Assembly: GCF_020687825.1 (NCBI RefSeq)
Contig: NZ_JAJEWP010000001.1
Location: 807,888 to 871,887, forward strand
Source: Fluctibacter halophilus
Lineage (GTDB): Bacteria; Pseudomonadota; Gammaproteobacteria; Enterobacterales; Alteromonadaceae
Length of the DNA: 64,000 nt
Direction of reading: 5' to 3'
Both the position numbers and the translations under genes were made by a program. Positions 1-8,791 of this stretch are shown piece after piece; the stretch's first letter is position 1, and each line of letters opens with the position of its first letter. The notes under the pieces were generated by a model. That model saw only the letters and a list, made by a program, of their open reading frames with translations. It had not been told where the DNA came from and ran no database searches.

Positions 1-2827
1 TGAGTATCGGTCTGACCCTTGATGAACAGCCTTCCAGGATAGCGTTGGGCACTGTCAGGCCATCACTGATCAACTGGTTTATCCTGTCCACCAGCACGAT
101 GCCGTTATTCACCACTATCCCCATCAGGATCAACATACCTATCATGCCCATGATAGACATGGGCGTCATGGTAATGAAGAAGGCCCAGAACACCCCGGTA
201 AAGGAGAACAACAACGACGTGATCACGGCGGTTGGTAATAACAGCGACTCGAACAGTGCAGCCATGACCACATAAATCATGCAGATGGCCAGGATCATGT
301 TGGTCAGCATGACACCATTGGCTTCATCCTGACGACGGAATCCGCCGTCCAGGGTCCACTGATAGCCGCTGGGCAACTGAATGTGCGCAAGGGTCTGCTC
401 AATGCGTTCACGGGCCTCACCCAATGTCGTGCCTTCTTCCAGGTTGGCGCCAATACTCAGGGCGGTCTGACGATAATTGCGACGAATTTGCGTTAACCGC
501 GGTTTGACCACCAGGTCGGCGACCATGTCGAGGGTGACGTTTTGGGTCTCATCCCGCTTAATGGTCAGATTGCGCAATTGCTCCAACGAGGTCTGCACGT
601 CACGATCGAACATCAGACGGATATCGACTTCACCGTTGTCACCGTGGCGGAAGGTACGCAGGTTGCTGCCGCGCAACGCAGTGCTCACCACATCTGCCAC
701 CTGACGGGTGCTCAGGTCAAAACGATAGGCTTTCTGACGATCAATCAATACCTGCAGTTCGTGCTTCTGACCTCCTGTGTCGGCCTTCACATCGGTCAAT
801 CCTTCGATGTCTGCCAGCACCGGAACAATATTGTCGGCAATTTCCAGCAGAGTTTCCGAGGACTGGCCCAGCAGGGTCAGACGCACGCCGCCACCGTTAC
901 CACTGTCCCAGCGGAACGAGGGCTTTGCACGTACAAAACTGGGCATGGCATCACGGATCTTTTTCTTCAGCTCAGCCACCGGCATGGGTAAGTCAGGCTT
1001 CAGTGTGAGCCCTGATACGGCATAACCCGGGGTGTAGTAGCTGTAGACCTGCTTTAGGTGGAAGGCATCCTGGTTAGCGTACAGGAAGTTCTCCATCTTG
1101 GTGACCGTTTTCTCCACCTCTTCCAGGGTGTAGTTGCCCTGAATATGGTAGTTCAGCCAAATCTGTTCTTTGTCGTTGTTGCCTTCGTCATCCATGCTGA
1201 CAAATTGCATCGGGATGGCAGTGCTCAGCAGGATCGCGACTGCTATGGCCAGGGTTTTGCGCTGGTGGGCCAGGGTCCATGACAGGACACGACGATACAG
1301 CGACAGCCACTTGCCCGGCCCTTGATCGGTTGTTGGTGGACGTTGTTTGATCCGCGAGGCAAGCAGGGGGATCAAGGTCTGCGCCAGCAACAGGGAGGCA
1401 AACAGTGAAATACAGATCGCAATCGCAACGTGCTCCAAAAACACCGTCACATTGACTTTAATGCCAATAATGTTGGGCAGGAACACAATGGCGGTGGTGG
1501 CCGTGCCCGCGATCACAGCAAGGCTGACTTTGGCGACACCGGACTTGGTGGCCTGTACCGCATTGGGGTTGTGTTCTCGCTCCTGAAAAATGCTTTCCGT
1601 TACCACCACGGCATTATCGACCAGCATACCGACTGCCAGCATGAGTCCCATCAGGGACAGAATATTGAGGGTGTAACCCATCAAATACATACAGCCGAGT
1701 GTGATGCAGATGGAAAAGGGTACCGACAGCACCACGATAAGGGTTGTCGTCAGCTGACGCAGGAACAGGTACAGCACGATGATGGACAGCAATGCACCCA
1801 ACAGACCGGCGTTGAGCAGATCACTCAGCGAGGAGGTCACACTGTCGGCTTCATCCTGCATGATGAACAGGTTAATGCCATTGAATGCGGGGTTTTGCTT
1901 GGCATCGTCAATCACATCAAGCACGGCCCGGGAGACTTCCACCAGGTTGGCGCCGCTTTCACGATAGATGTTAAACCCGACAGCGTAGGTTTGGTCGAGG
2001 TGACGGCCTTCGGTACGCCGTGGCGTTTCATACATGATCTGGGCGATGTCTTTGAGGCGGATACCGGCGCTGACATGCAGGTTTTCAATGTCCTGGACCG
2101 AACGATATTCACCCTGTGGATTGACCGTGATCTTACGGTCCATATCAAAGAACTGACCGGCGGTCATGGAGAAATTGGCGTCACGCAAGGTTTTCGCCAG
2201 TTGGTTGACATCCACGTGCAATGCCGCAATACGGGCAGCATCCAGACGAATGGCGATTTGTTTTTTCAACACTCCGTACAGTTCGACTTTGGACACGCCA
2301 TGCACCCGCTCAATGGGCATTTTCAGGTTGCGGTCGAGCAAATCGTAGGCGTTGGATAAATCCCGCTCACTGGACACCCGCAACTGGAAAATGGGCATGT
2401 CATTGGTGTTGAATTTGAACACCAGGACACGTTCCACATCATCGGGTAGCAAGTGCCGGATCGCATCGATTTTTTCCCGCGCTTCGATGCTTTTGGCTTT
2501 GATGTTTTCTTCCCACGCAAACTCGATCATGATTTCGGCTTTGTCTTCTGTCGACTCCGAACGCAGCCGTTTGATCCCTGACATGGTGGCCAGGGCTTCT
2601 TCCACTGGCCGGGTGATCATTTTCTCGATCTCCGCTGGGGTTGAGTCCTTGTAGGGGATCTGCACAAACATTTGCGGAATATCGATGGCCGGCCACTGCT
2701 CAAGGGGCAGCAGGCGTCCCGATACCACGCCAAACATCAGCATGGACAGGAAGACCATGCACACGGTAACCGGGCGCTTCAGGGCGAAACTGGCAAGGGC
2801 AGCCCCTGCCGAGGCGAACTTATCCAT
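1..2827 (-). CDS. RND efflux permease, second subunit of a two-permease operon (3' end outside window)
   Basis: This is an inner-membrane proton-driven exporter of the AcrB/MdtC type. About 942 residues lie in the window and the C-terminus runs off the left edge. The protein opens with a cytoplasmic segment leading into a first membrane helix (ALKRPVTV), followed by the first porter domain, a helix bundle containing VDNAVVVTES, a second porter domain, and the late helices with GIVVNNGIVLVDRINQ. In the usual Asp-Asp pair of the relay helix the second Asp is Asn here, and the Lys of the late helix is Asn. The ATG at 2825-2827 overlaps the end of the preceding permease gene by 8 bases, which implies translational coupling. 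Two dissimilar permeases behind one adaptor resemble MdtABC, where the permeases form a mixed trimer. The substrate is unknown. Confidence 0.93.
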   Translation of the reverse strand, partial: MDKFASAGAALASFALKRPVTVCMVFLSMLMFGVVSGRLLPLEQWPAIDIPQMFVQIPYKDSTPAEIEKMITRPVEEALATMSGIKRLRSESTEDKAEIMIEFAWEENIKAKSIEAREKIDAIRHLLPDDVERVLVFKFNTNDMPIFQLRVSSERDLSNAYDLLDRNLKMPIERVHGVSKVELYGVLKKQIAIRLDAARIAALHVDVNQLAKTLRDANFSMTAGQFFDMDRKITVNPQGEYRSVQDIENLHVSAGIRLKDIAQIMYETPRRTEGRHLDQTYAVGFNIYRESGANLVEVSRAVLDVIDDAKQNPAFNGINLFIMQDEADSVTSSLSDLLNAGLLGALLSIIVLYLFLRQLTTTLIVVLSVPFSICITLGCMYLMGYTLNILSLMGLMLAVGMLVDNAVVVTESIFQEREHNPNAVQATKSGVAKVSLAVIAGTATTAIVFLPNIIGIKVNVTVFLEHVAIAICISLFASLLLAQTLIPLLASRIKQRPPTTDQGPGKWLSLYRRVLSWTLAHQRKTLAIAVAILLSTAIPMQFVSMDDEGNNDKEQIWLNYHIQGNYTLEEVEKTVTKMENFLYANQDAFHLKQVYSYYTPGYAVSGLTLKPDLPMPVAELKKKIRDAMPSFVRAKPSFRWDSGNGGGVRLTLLGQSSETLLEIADNIVPVLADIEGLTDVKADTGGQKHELQVLIDRQKAYRFDLSTRQVADVVSTALRGSNLRTFRHGDNGEVDIRLMFDRDVQTSLEQLRNLTIKRDETQNVTLDMVADLVVKPRLTQIRRNYRQTALSIGANLEEGTTLGEARERIEQTLAHIQLPSGYQWTLDGGFRRQDEANGVMLTNMILAICMIYVVMAALFESLLLPTAVITSLLFSFTGVFWAFFITMTPMSIMGMIGMLILMGIVVNNGIVLVDRINQLISDGLTVPNAILEGCSSRVRPIL

Positions 2828-5800
2828 ACACGGTCTCCTCAGCGACGCCGTCTGGGGCCTGTGCAACAATGTGCTTGCGATCGAACACGCTGTACAGCAC
2901 CGGGATCACAACCAGGGTCAGCACGGTGGCATACAGCAATCCGAAGATCACGGTGACAGCCATCGGTGTGCGGATTTCTGCCCCTTCACCCAGTCCCATT
3001 GCCATCGGCAACAGACCGAGGGTGGTGGTCAGGGTAGTCATCAGTATGGGGCGCAGACGAGACTGGGCTGCTTCGCGGATGGCCTGACCTTTTTCCATAC
3101 CCTGGGTACGCAACTGGTTAATCCGGTCAATCAACACGATGGCGTTGTTAACCACGATACCGGCCAGCATGATAAGGCCAATGAACACCACCACGGACAC
3201 ATGGGTCTGGGTCAGGAACAGGCCATAAATCGACCCAGCACACGCCAACGGAACCGTAAACAGGATCAGCAATGGGTGCAGCAATGACTCAAACTGCGAT
3301 GCCATTACCAGGTACACCATGAACACCGCCAGGGCCAGAGCAAAGTACAGTGACGCAAAGCTGGCTTCCATTTCCTCACTTTGACCGGTCACAACTGCAC
3401 GCATACTGAGGGGGAGTTGCAGGGTTTTAAGCAGTGCATTGGCTTCCGCCACCGCTTCACCCAGGTCACCGTAACGCAGGTTGGCTGAGACAATTGCCAC
3501 CCGTTGCTGACCGATACGGCTGATTTCACTGGGGCCCGTGGTCATGGACAGTTCGGCAACCGCATTCAACGGAATCGACGGTGTCGAACCGGGATTAACA
3601 ATGATTTGGCCGATGTCGCTGATGGAATCCCGCTGTTGCTCCTGGCTACGCACCAGTACATCCACTTTACGGTCATCGATGGCATATTGGGTGGCTACTT
3701 CGCCACCGACTTTGGCGGACACCAGTTTAGACACGTCCGGTGCGGTCAGGCCCAGTTGTGCCAGTTTGCTGTGATTAAACTGGATTTTGAGCTCAGGGCT
3801 GCCCGATTGCAGGTTGGTTTTCACGTCGGCGAAGCGGTCATTGCTTTCCAACAGGGACACCACCTGTTCACTGGTCTTTTTCAGGATGGCCAGATCATAA
3901 CCACTGATTTCGATTTCCAGCGGCGTCGCAAAGGTAAACAAGGCGGGTGTACCAAACTTTGAGGTGACACCGGCTTGTTGGGAAAGAAAGTCACGTAATG
4001 CGTTGACGACTGTCTGTTGTTGGTCCTTCGTGGCGCCAGACGCCATGACCACGTTCAGCTTGCCCCAGTTTTCGCCACCCTGGTTGGGTGAAGCATTCAT
4101 CAGTGCACCCGTTCCGGCCAGGGAGTAAGAGCGGCTTACGCCAGGTTGTACATCTGCCTTTTCGGCCAATGCCGCCAGTACCCGATCGGTCTCTTGCAAG
4201 CGGGTACCGCTGGGCAAGGTCACTTCGACAAAAAACTCGCCTTGTGCCATATCCGGGATCAATTCCATCCCCAGACGAGGGATTAGCATGACAGATGCGG
4301 CTGACATCACCACCACCAGGCCGAGAACCATCATTCTGGCCGACAGCGCGGCATTGAGCAGCGGCGTGTACAGGCGTTGGACAGCGGTGAAGACTTTGTC
4401 AAACCCCCACAAGATAGGTGAGAACAGTGCGCCCAACGCCTTTTTCAGCAATCGCGCAATAAATACCACCACTGAGACCACCAGCATTGGCAGGGCGTAG
4501 AACAAACCCTTAAACAACAGGCGCACGGGCATCACGGCGTAATAACCCACACGGGCCATTTTGCCATTGGGTTTCACTCGGGCCGGGCTGCGAGGGCCCA
4601 GATCCAGCTGTTGGGCGTTGGGGTCTTTGCTTTCCCGGGCCGCCAGCATGGGGATCATGGTCAAAGCGACAAGCAACGAGGCGCCCAACGCAAAGGTGAC
4701 CGTTAGGGCCTGGTCACGGAACAGTTGTCCGGCAATCCCTTCCACAAACACTAATGGGAAGAACACTGCCATGGTGGTCAGGGTAGACGCCACGATGGCG
4801 GTTGACACTTCCTTGGTGCCTTCGGCAGCCGCCTGCCATTGAGACATACCACGTTGTTTGTGTCGGTCGATGTTTTCCAATACCACGATACTGTTGTCGA
4901 CCAGCAAACCAATCGCCAGTGCAATACCACCCAGGCTCATGATGTTGAGCGAGATGTCATTGCCGTACATCAGATTGAATGTGGCAATGATAGAAACGGG
5001 GATCGAAATCGAGATGATCAGGGTCGGCCAGATGTTTTTCAGGAACAGGTACAACACCAGCATCGCCAGAATACCGCCGATAATACCGGCTGATTTGACA
5101 TTGCTGATGGCATTGCTGATGAACACTGACTGATCGTAAACCGGCTGCAACTGATAATTGGCCGGCAACTCTTTTTGCAACGCATCGAGTCGTTGCTGGA
5201 CGTTTTTGGCGACTTGAACAGTGTTGGCATCACCCTCTTTGTAGATGGCAATTTCAACCCCTTCGAAACCGTTGAAACGGGTAATTGAACTGCGGTCTTT
5301 GTGGGCGTCCTGCACTTCGGCGATGTCACCCAGACGAATGTGCTTGCCGTCGCGGGTGGCAATGAACAGATCTCGCATGTCATCCAGACTGCGGAATTCA
5401 TTCAGCGTACGCACCAGATATTCCTGACTGCCATCTTCCACACGTCCGCCGGACGCGTTAACGTTCTCGGCTTCCAGACGGCTAATCACGTCATCCACGG
5501 AGATGGCTAACTGGCCGGTGCGCTGCTGGTTGATAAGAACTTGCACTTCGCTTTCCAGACCGCCACCCACTTTCACCGAAGCGACACCATCGACTGATTC
5601 CAGTTTGCGCTTAATTTGCTCTTCTGCATAAATGCGCAGGCGCTTCATGCCCTGAGTGTCCAGGGTGACAGGGGTCGCATCGATGGGGGCTGCGGATGAT
5701 TCGCTGTTAACCGGCGTTTCGACGGCAACAAAACCAAACCGTAACACAGGATCCAGACTGGGATTAAAGCGTAACAGTAACGGCTTTTCGACATCCAGTG

Positions 5801-6152
5801 GCAGTTGCAGGACGTCAAGCTTTTCCCGTACTTCCAATGAGGCCAGATCCATTTCTGTACCCCATTCAAATTCCATGATGACATCGGATTGTCCGGCTTT
5901 AGACAAAGAGGTGACCTGCCGCACGCCTTTGACCACGCCGATGGCTTCCTCGATCGGTTTGGATACCAATTGCTCAATTTCGCCCGGTGCTGCACCCGGA
6001 TAGTCGGTGCGGATCGTCAGCGTCGGGTAGGACAATTCAGGTAGCAAATTGATGGCCAGGCGGGACAGTGACACCATGCCAAAGAGCAAGATGGCAAAGG
6101 TGAACATCCACACCGTGACCGGCCGTTTAACGGCAATGTCGACTAGTCGCAT
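2820..6152 (-). CDS. RND efflux permease, first subunit, with enlarged central linker
   Basis: This 1110-residue inner-membrane RND transporter of the HAE/MdtB type exports its substrate with a periplasmic adaptor and an outer-membrane channel. It has the standard layout: a first membrane helix after VKRPVTVW, porter loop, membrane bundle with the relay motif LLVDNSIVVLEN, second porter loop, and second bundle with VVNNAIVLIDRINQL. At about 1110 residues it is longer than the usual 1020-1050. The excess sits at roughly residues 504-604, where the linker between the two halves carries an additional strongly hydrophobic stretch (ALPMLVVSVVVFIARLL), probably one more membrane or interfacial helix. 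The gene begins 10 bases after the adaptor gene and overlaps the second permease gene, so the three genes form one operon. No outer-membrane channel gene is visible. Confidence 0.95.
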   Translation of the reverse strand: MRLVDIAVKRPVTVWMFTFAILLFGMVSLSRLAINLLPELSYPTLTIRTDYPGAAPGEIEQLVSKPIEEAIGVVKGVRQVTSLSKAGQSDVIMEFEWGTEMDLASLEVREKLDVLQLPLDVEKPLLLRFNPSLDPVLRFGFVAVETPVNSESSAAPIDATPVTLDTQGMKRLRIYAEEQIKRKLESVDGVASVKVGGGLESEVQVLINQQRTGQLAISVDDVISRLEAENVNASGGRVEDGSQEYLVRTLNEFRSLDDMRDLFIATRDGKHIRLGDIAEVQDAHKDRSSITRFNGFEGVEIAIYKEGDANTVQVAKNVQQRLDALQKELPANYQLQPVYDQSVFISNAISNVKSAGIIGGILAMLVLYLFLKNIWPTLIISISIPVSIIATFNLMYGNDISLNIMSLGGIALAIGLLVDNSIVVLENIDRHKQRGMSQWQAAAEGTKEVSTAIVASTLTTMAVFFPLVFVEGIAGQLFRDQALTVTFALGASLLVALTMIPMLAARESKDPNAQQLDLGPRSPARVKPNGKMARVGYYAVMPVRLLFKGLFYALPMLVVSVVVFIARLLKKALGALFSPILWGFDKVFTAVQRLYTPLLNAALSARMMVLGLVVVMSAASVMLIPRLGMELIPDMAQGEFFVEVTLPSGTRLQETDRVLAALAEKADVQPGVSRSYSLAGTGALMNASPNQGGENWGKLNVVMASGATKDQQQTVVNALRDFLSQQAGVTSKFGTPALFTFATPLEIEISGYDLAILKKTSEQVVSLLESNDRFADVKTNLQSGSPELKIQFNHSKLAQLGLTAPDVSKLVSAKVGGEVATQYAIDDRKVDVLVRSQEQQRDSISDIGQIIVNPGSTPSIPLNAVAELSMTTGPSEISRIGQQRVAIVSANLRYGDLGEAVAEANALLKTLQLPLSMRAVVTGQSEEMEASFASLYFALALAVFMVYLVMASQFESLLHPLLILFTVPLACAGSIYGLFLTQTHVSVVVFIGLIMLAGIVVNNAIVLIDRINQLRTQGMEKGQAIREAAQSRLRPILMTTLTTTLGLLPMAMGLGEGAEIRTPMAVTVIFGLLYATVLTLVVIPVLYSVFDRKHIVAQAPDGVAEETVYG

Positions 6153-6162
6153 GACAGACTCC

Positions 6163-7248
6163 TTAACCGTTAACGACGTCTACGGGGGCTTCGTCTTTGA
6201 GGTTTTGATGACCCGCAATCACCACTTTTTCATCACCTTGCAAACCGCTCAGAACTTCCACTGATTCACCTTCCTGATAGCCAACTGTGATCGAGACTTT
6301 GCGTGCTACGCCTTCATCGACAACGAATACATTGGTTTGATTGTCAATCGACAGAAGGGCTTTGCGAGGCAACAGGGTGGCGTTGGCATGGGTATCATAG
6401 TTAAGCGCTACCTGGGCAAACATGCCGGCTTTCAGTTGATGCTGTTCGTTAGGTACCCGTAACGTCACTTTGAAGGTACCGGTCTTGGCGTCAATTACCG
6501 GTGAAATGCGCTCAACAAAGGCGCGCACGTTTTCATCACCCAATGCGGTCATGGTCAGACGCGCTTCCTGATCGCGGTGCACCCGAGCCAGTTCTTTTTC
6601 CGGCAAATGTACGATGCCATACAGGTCTTGCTGAGACACAATGTGGAACATTCTTGCCCGTTGGAAAGATTCCGTCAGGTTACCCACTTTGGCGTTACGT
6701 TCGGCAATGTAACCGCTGATTGGTGCCCGGATGGTGGTTTCTTCCAAATCCAGTTCTGCCAGAGCTAAGCTGGCTTTGGCTGCTTCATACTGGGAGGTCA
6801 GTTTGTCATAGGTGTCATCACTGACCAGTTTCTTGTCGTAGACTTTATTGATCTTCTCCAGCTCTTTCTCAATGCCTTCCAGCTCGGCTTGCGCCCGGGC
6901 TAGGTTTAGGCGATAGCGGGACTGTTCCAGCTGCGCCAGTATCTGGCCTTTTTCGACAAAATCACCTTCTTCGACATTGATGGTCTGGATAATGCCCGAT
7001 GCACGGGCGACCACAAACGCTTCATCTTTGGCTTCAAGCACGGCGGTAGTGGAGTAGTTGGATGATATGTCACCTTGTGACAGAGCGGCAACTTCGACCG
7101 GAATGGCGATGACCGCTTCTTTTTTCGCTTGTTCTGTGTTGGCACTGGCGCCTGCTTCTCCGCAGCCTGACAGTAAGGCACTTAGTGACAGAGCGGTACC
7201 GACCACTAACAGCTTCATTGTGGTTGTTGTTGGTGTGATCCGTGGCAT
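6163..7248 (-). CDS. RND efflux periplasmic adaptor (membrane fusion) lipoprotein
   Basis: This is the periplasmic adaptor (HlyD/AcrA family) that links the two downstream RND permeases to an outer-membrane channel. I chose the ATG at 7246-7248, preceded by CGGGGAACCAAC, rather than an in-frame start 14 codons upstream; this gives 361 residues. The N-terminus is a lipoprotein signal with lipobox LLSGC, so the mature protein should be acylated at that Cys. After the lipobox come a biotinyl-lipoyl-like strand region (VVARASGIIQTINVEEGDFV), an alpha-hairpin coiled coil (about residues 100-165), the second lipoyl half (TTIRAPISGYI), and beta-barrel and membrane-proximal domains. It is the first gene of the operon. 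A long imperfect inverted repeat lies upstream at 7340-7400. Confidence 0.94.
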   Translation of the reverse strand: MPRITPTTTTMKLLVVGTALSLSALLSGCGEAGASANTEQAKKEAVIAIPVEVAALSQGDISSNYSTTAVLEAKDEAFVVARASGIIQTINVEEGDFVEKGQILAQLEQSRYRLNLARAQAELEGIEKELEKINKVYDKKLVSDDTYDKLTSQYEAAKASLALAELDLEETTIRAPISGYIAERNAKVGNLTESFQRARMFHIVSQQDLYGIVHLPEKELARVHRDQEARLTMTALGDENVRAFVERISPVIDAKTGTFKVTLRVPNEQHQLKAGMFAQVALNYDTHANATLLPRKALLSIDNQTNVFVVDEGVARKVSITVGYQEGESVEVLSGLQGDEKVVIAGHQNLKDEAPVDVVNG

Positions 7249-7339
7249 GTTGGTTCCCCGATGAATTGTGATTGAAAACAACCCATACAAAGCAGAGTGT
7301 GTGCCACGTTTAAAAAGTCTTTAAAAACAGATAGATACA

Positions 7340-7400
7340 CTATGTTGGTGAAATTGACGACAGGTCGTTGGTAAATCGTTTAGCGAATTTCACCACATAG
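7340..7400. promoter_or_regulatory. Imperfect inverted repeat upstream of the RND operon
   Basis: The left arm CTATGTTGGTGAAATT (7340-7355) is complementary to the right arm AATTTCACCACATAG (7386-7400) apart from one extra T, giving 15 paired bases around a 30-base spacer. It lies about 90-150 bases before the adaptor start, where an operator would be expected. The GGTGAAATT and AATTTCACC cores could be two regulator sites. No T-tract follows, so a terminator is unlikely. The role is inferred from position only. Confidence 0.5.
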
Positions 7401-7413
7401 TTGTGAGAATGAC

Positions 7414-7437
7414 CAAAGCAGGTGTTCACCTGCCTTG
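7414..7437 (-). terminator. Stem-loop after the OsmC-family gene
   Basis: CAAAGCAGGTG (7414-7424) and CACCTGCCTTG (7427-7437) form an 11-pair near-perfect palindrome with one mismatch or wobble. It begins a few bases beyond the stop of the OsmC-like gene. No good U-tract follows, so it may be a weak terminator or an mRNA 3'-end stabiliser. Confidence 0.45.
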
Positions 7438-7444
7438 GTTGGGT

Positions 7445-7837
7445 TTACTCGATAGTATAGCGGGTGTTTATGGTGACATTGCCGCGCAGCATCAGCATCA
7501 CTGAGCAATATTTCTCAGCCGACAATTCAACCGCCCGGGCGAGGTGTTTCTCGCTGATATCATTGCCGGACACAATATAGTGGGCATCTATTTGTTTGAA
7601 TACCCGCGGGGCATCGTCAGCTCGGATGGCTGACATTTCACAGCGGCAGGCTTGAATGTCCTGGCGGGCTTTTTTCATGATCTCAACCACATCGATGGAA
7701 GAGCAGGCCCCAGCTGCCAGCAAAACGGCCTCCATGGGACTGACGGCATTACCTTCGCCATCCATATCGATGTGATGTCCGGTGTCGGTGGTACCGCGAA
7801 ATTGCATGGCTTGTTGCCATGAGACTGTTGCTTTCAC
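7445..7837 (-). CDS. OsmC/Ohr-family protein (YhfA-like)
   Basis: This 130-residue protein belongs to the OsmC superfamily, small cytoplasmic proteins that form intertwined dimers; many act as thiol peroxidases on organic hydroperoxides. The two family Cys residues are present: Cys45 in AAGACSSID and Cys111 in EKYCSV. The overall form (SPMEAVLLAAGACSS, then a helix and a closing strand) is closer to the YhfA-like subgroup than to Ohr, so peroxidase activity is plausible but not assured. The start is GTG, supported by GGAGAAATCA just upstream; the first ATG would remove ten residues of the first strand. The gene lies 17 bases after the CvfB-like gene on the same strand and is probably cotranscribed with it. 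Confidence 0.88.
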   Translation of the reverse strand: MKATVSWQQAMQFRGTTDTGHHIDMDGEGNAVSPMEAVLLAAGACSSIDVVEIMKKARQDIQACRCEMSAIRADDAPRVFKQIDAHYIVSGNDISEKHLARAVELSAEKYCSVMLMLRGNVTINTRYTIE

Positions 7838-7854
7838 TGATTTCTCCGTTTACG

Positions 7855-8691
7855 TCAGGGTTCGATCAAGGTGATCCGATCCTTTTCCAGGCGGATCCGT
7901 TGTTGTTTGTAGAGGTTGCCCAGGGCTTTCTTGTAGGCGCCTTTGCTTACCCCGAATCGCTGCAAAATGTCGTTCGGTGCACTTTTGTCGGTCAGGGTAG
8001 AGATACCGCCATGGGCGCGAAGGTCATCAATGATAGCCTCGCCCAGATCCTGACGTGCCTGTTCGTCGTGTAACTGCAGGCTAACATCAATTTTACCGTC
8101 ATCGCGGATGCGTTTTATGAATCCATCGCAGCGCTCGCCGACCGACAATGGCTTGATCAGCTCATCTTTGAACAGCAATCCAAGGTGGGTGTCATTGATG
8201 ATCACTTTCATGCCCAGATCAGTGCGCGCTACGGCGGTCAGTGTGACAGCCTGACGGGGGCTAAAATCCTGGCCTTTTTCGGACAGAAACCGGTGTAACC
8301 GGGTACTGCCGATCAGGCGTTCTCGCTGTGCGTCGAGTGTGACGTAGACCATGTAGGCCAACCCCTGTTGCAGAGGCTTGTCTTGCTCTTTGTGGGGCAC
8401 CAGTAAGTCTTTGTCGTCCAGCCATTCGACAAACGCGCCAGCATCACTGATGTGTTTGACGGTCATCAGGGCACACTGATCACGCAGTGCCGTCGGGGAT
8501 GCCTGGGTGGCAACCAACTGACCCTCTTTGTCATGATACACCAGCACATCAAGGCTATCGCCGATGGCCAGCGATGCGGGTGCAGCGTCTCGCGGCAACA
8601 GTACCCACTCGGGATCATCGCCTTGCAGGTAAAAGCCAAAAGGCAACGCATCAATGGCCCGTAATGTATTAATTTTTCCGATATGTAACAT
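7855..8691 (-). CDS. CvfB/YitL-family S1 RNA-binding protein
   Basis: This 278-residue cytoplasmic protein matches the CvfB family: tandem S1-like OB folds followed by a small winged-helix C-terminal domain. The N-terminus (MLHIGKINTLRAID) and the segment GFYLQGDDPEWVLLPR are typical first-S1 features. VGERCDGFIKRIRDDGKIDVSL, around residues 180-200, is a clear S1 repeat. The end (ILQRFGVSKGAYKKALGNLYKQQRI) is the winged helix. In Staphylococcus the family binds RNA and affects virulence gene expression; its role in gammaproteobacteria is not established. It is divergent from pxpA, with 100 bases between the starts. Confidence 0.88.
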   Translation of the reverse strand: MLHIGKINTLRAIDALPFGFYLQGDDPEWVLLPRDAAPASLAIGDSLDVLVYHDKEGQLVATQASPTALRDQCALMTVKHISDAGAFVEWLDDKDLLVPHKEQDKPLQQGLAYMVYVTLDAQRERLIGSTRLHRFLSEKGQDFSPRQAVTLTAVARTDLGMKVIINDTHLGLLFKDELIKPLSVGERCDGFIKRIRDDGKIDVSLQLHDEQARQDLGEAIIDDLRAHGGISTLTDKSAPNDILQRFGVSKGAYKKALGNLYKQQRIRLEKDRITLIEP

Positions 8692-8791
8692 ACTGTTAGG
8701 TAGGATCCGTGGTTAACAACCCTGGGTCGAATTCTGTTATAGTAACGACATCCAACAACGGGGGTGGTGACAGAACACCATTGTATCGAAA

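Noticed and set aside
1430-2359. A 309-codon open frame on the plus strand
   Set aside because: It lies antisense within the second RND permease gene; composition is His/Gln-rich as in shadow frames and no domain is recognisable.
7340-7400. Interpretation of the inverted repeat as transposon ends
   Set aside because: The repeat is only 15 bases around a 30-base spacer, with no transposase or target duplication.
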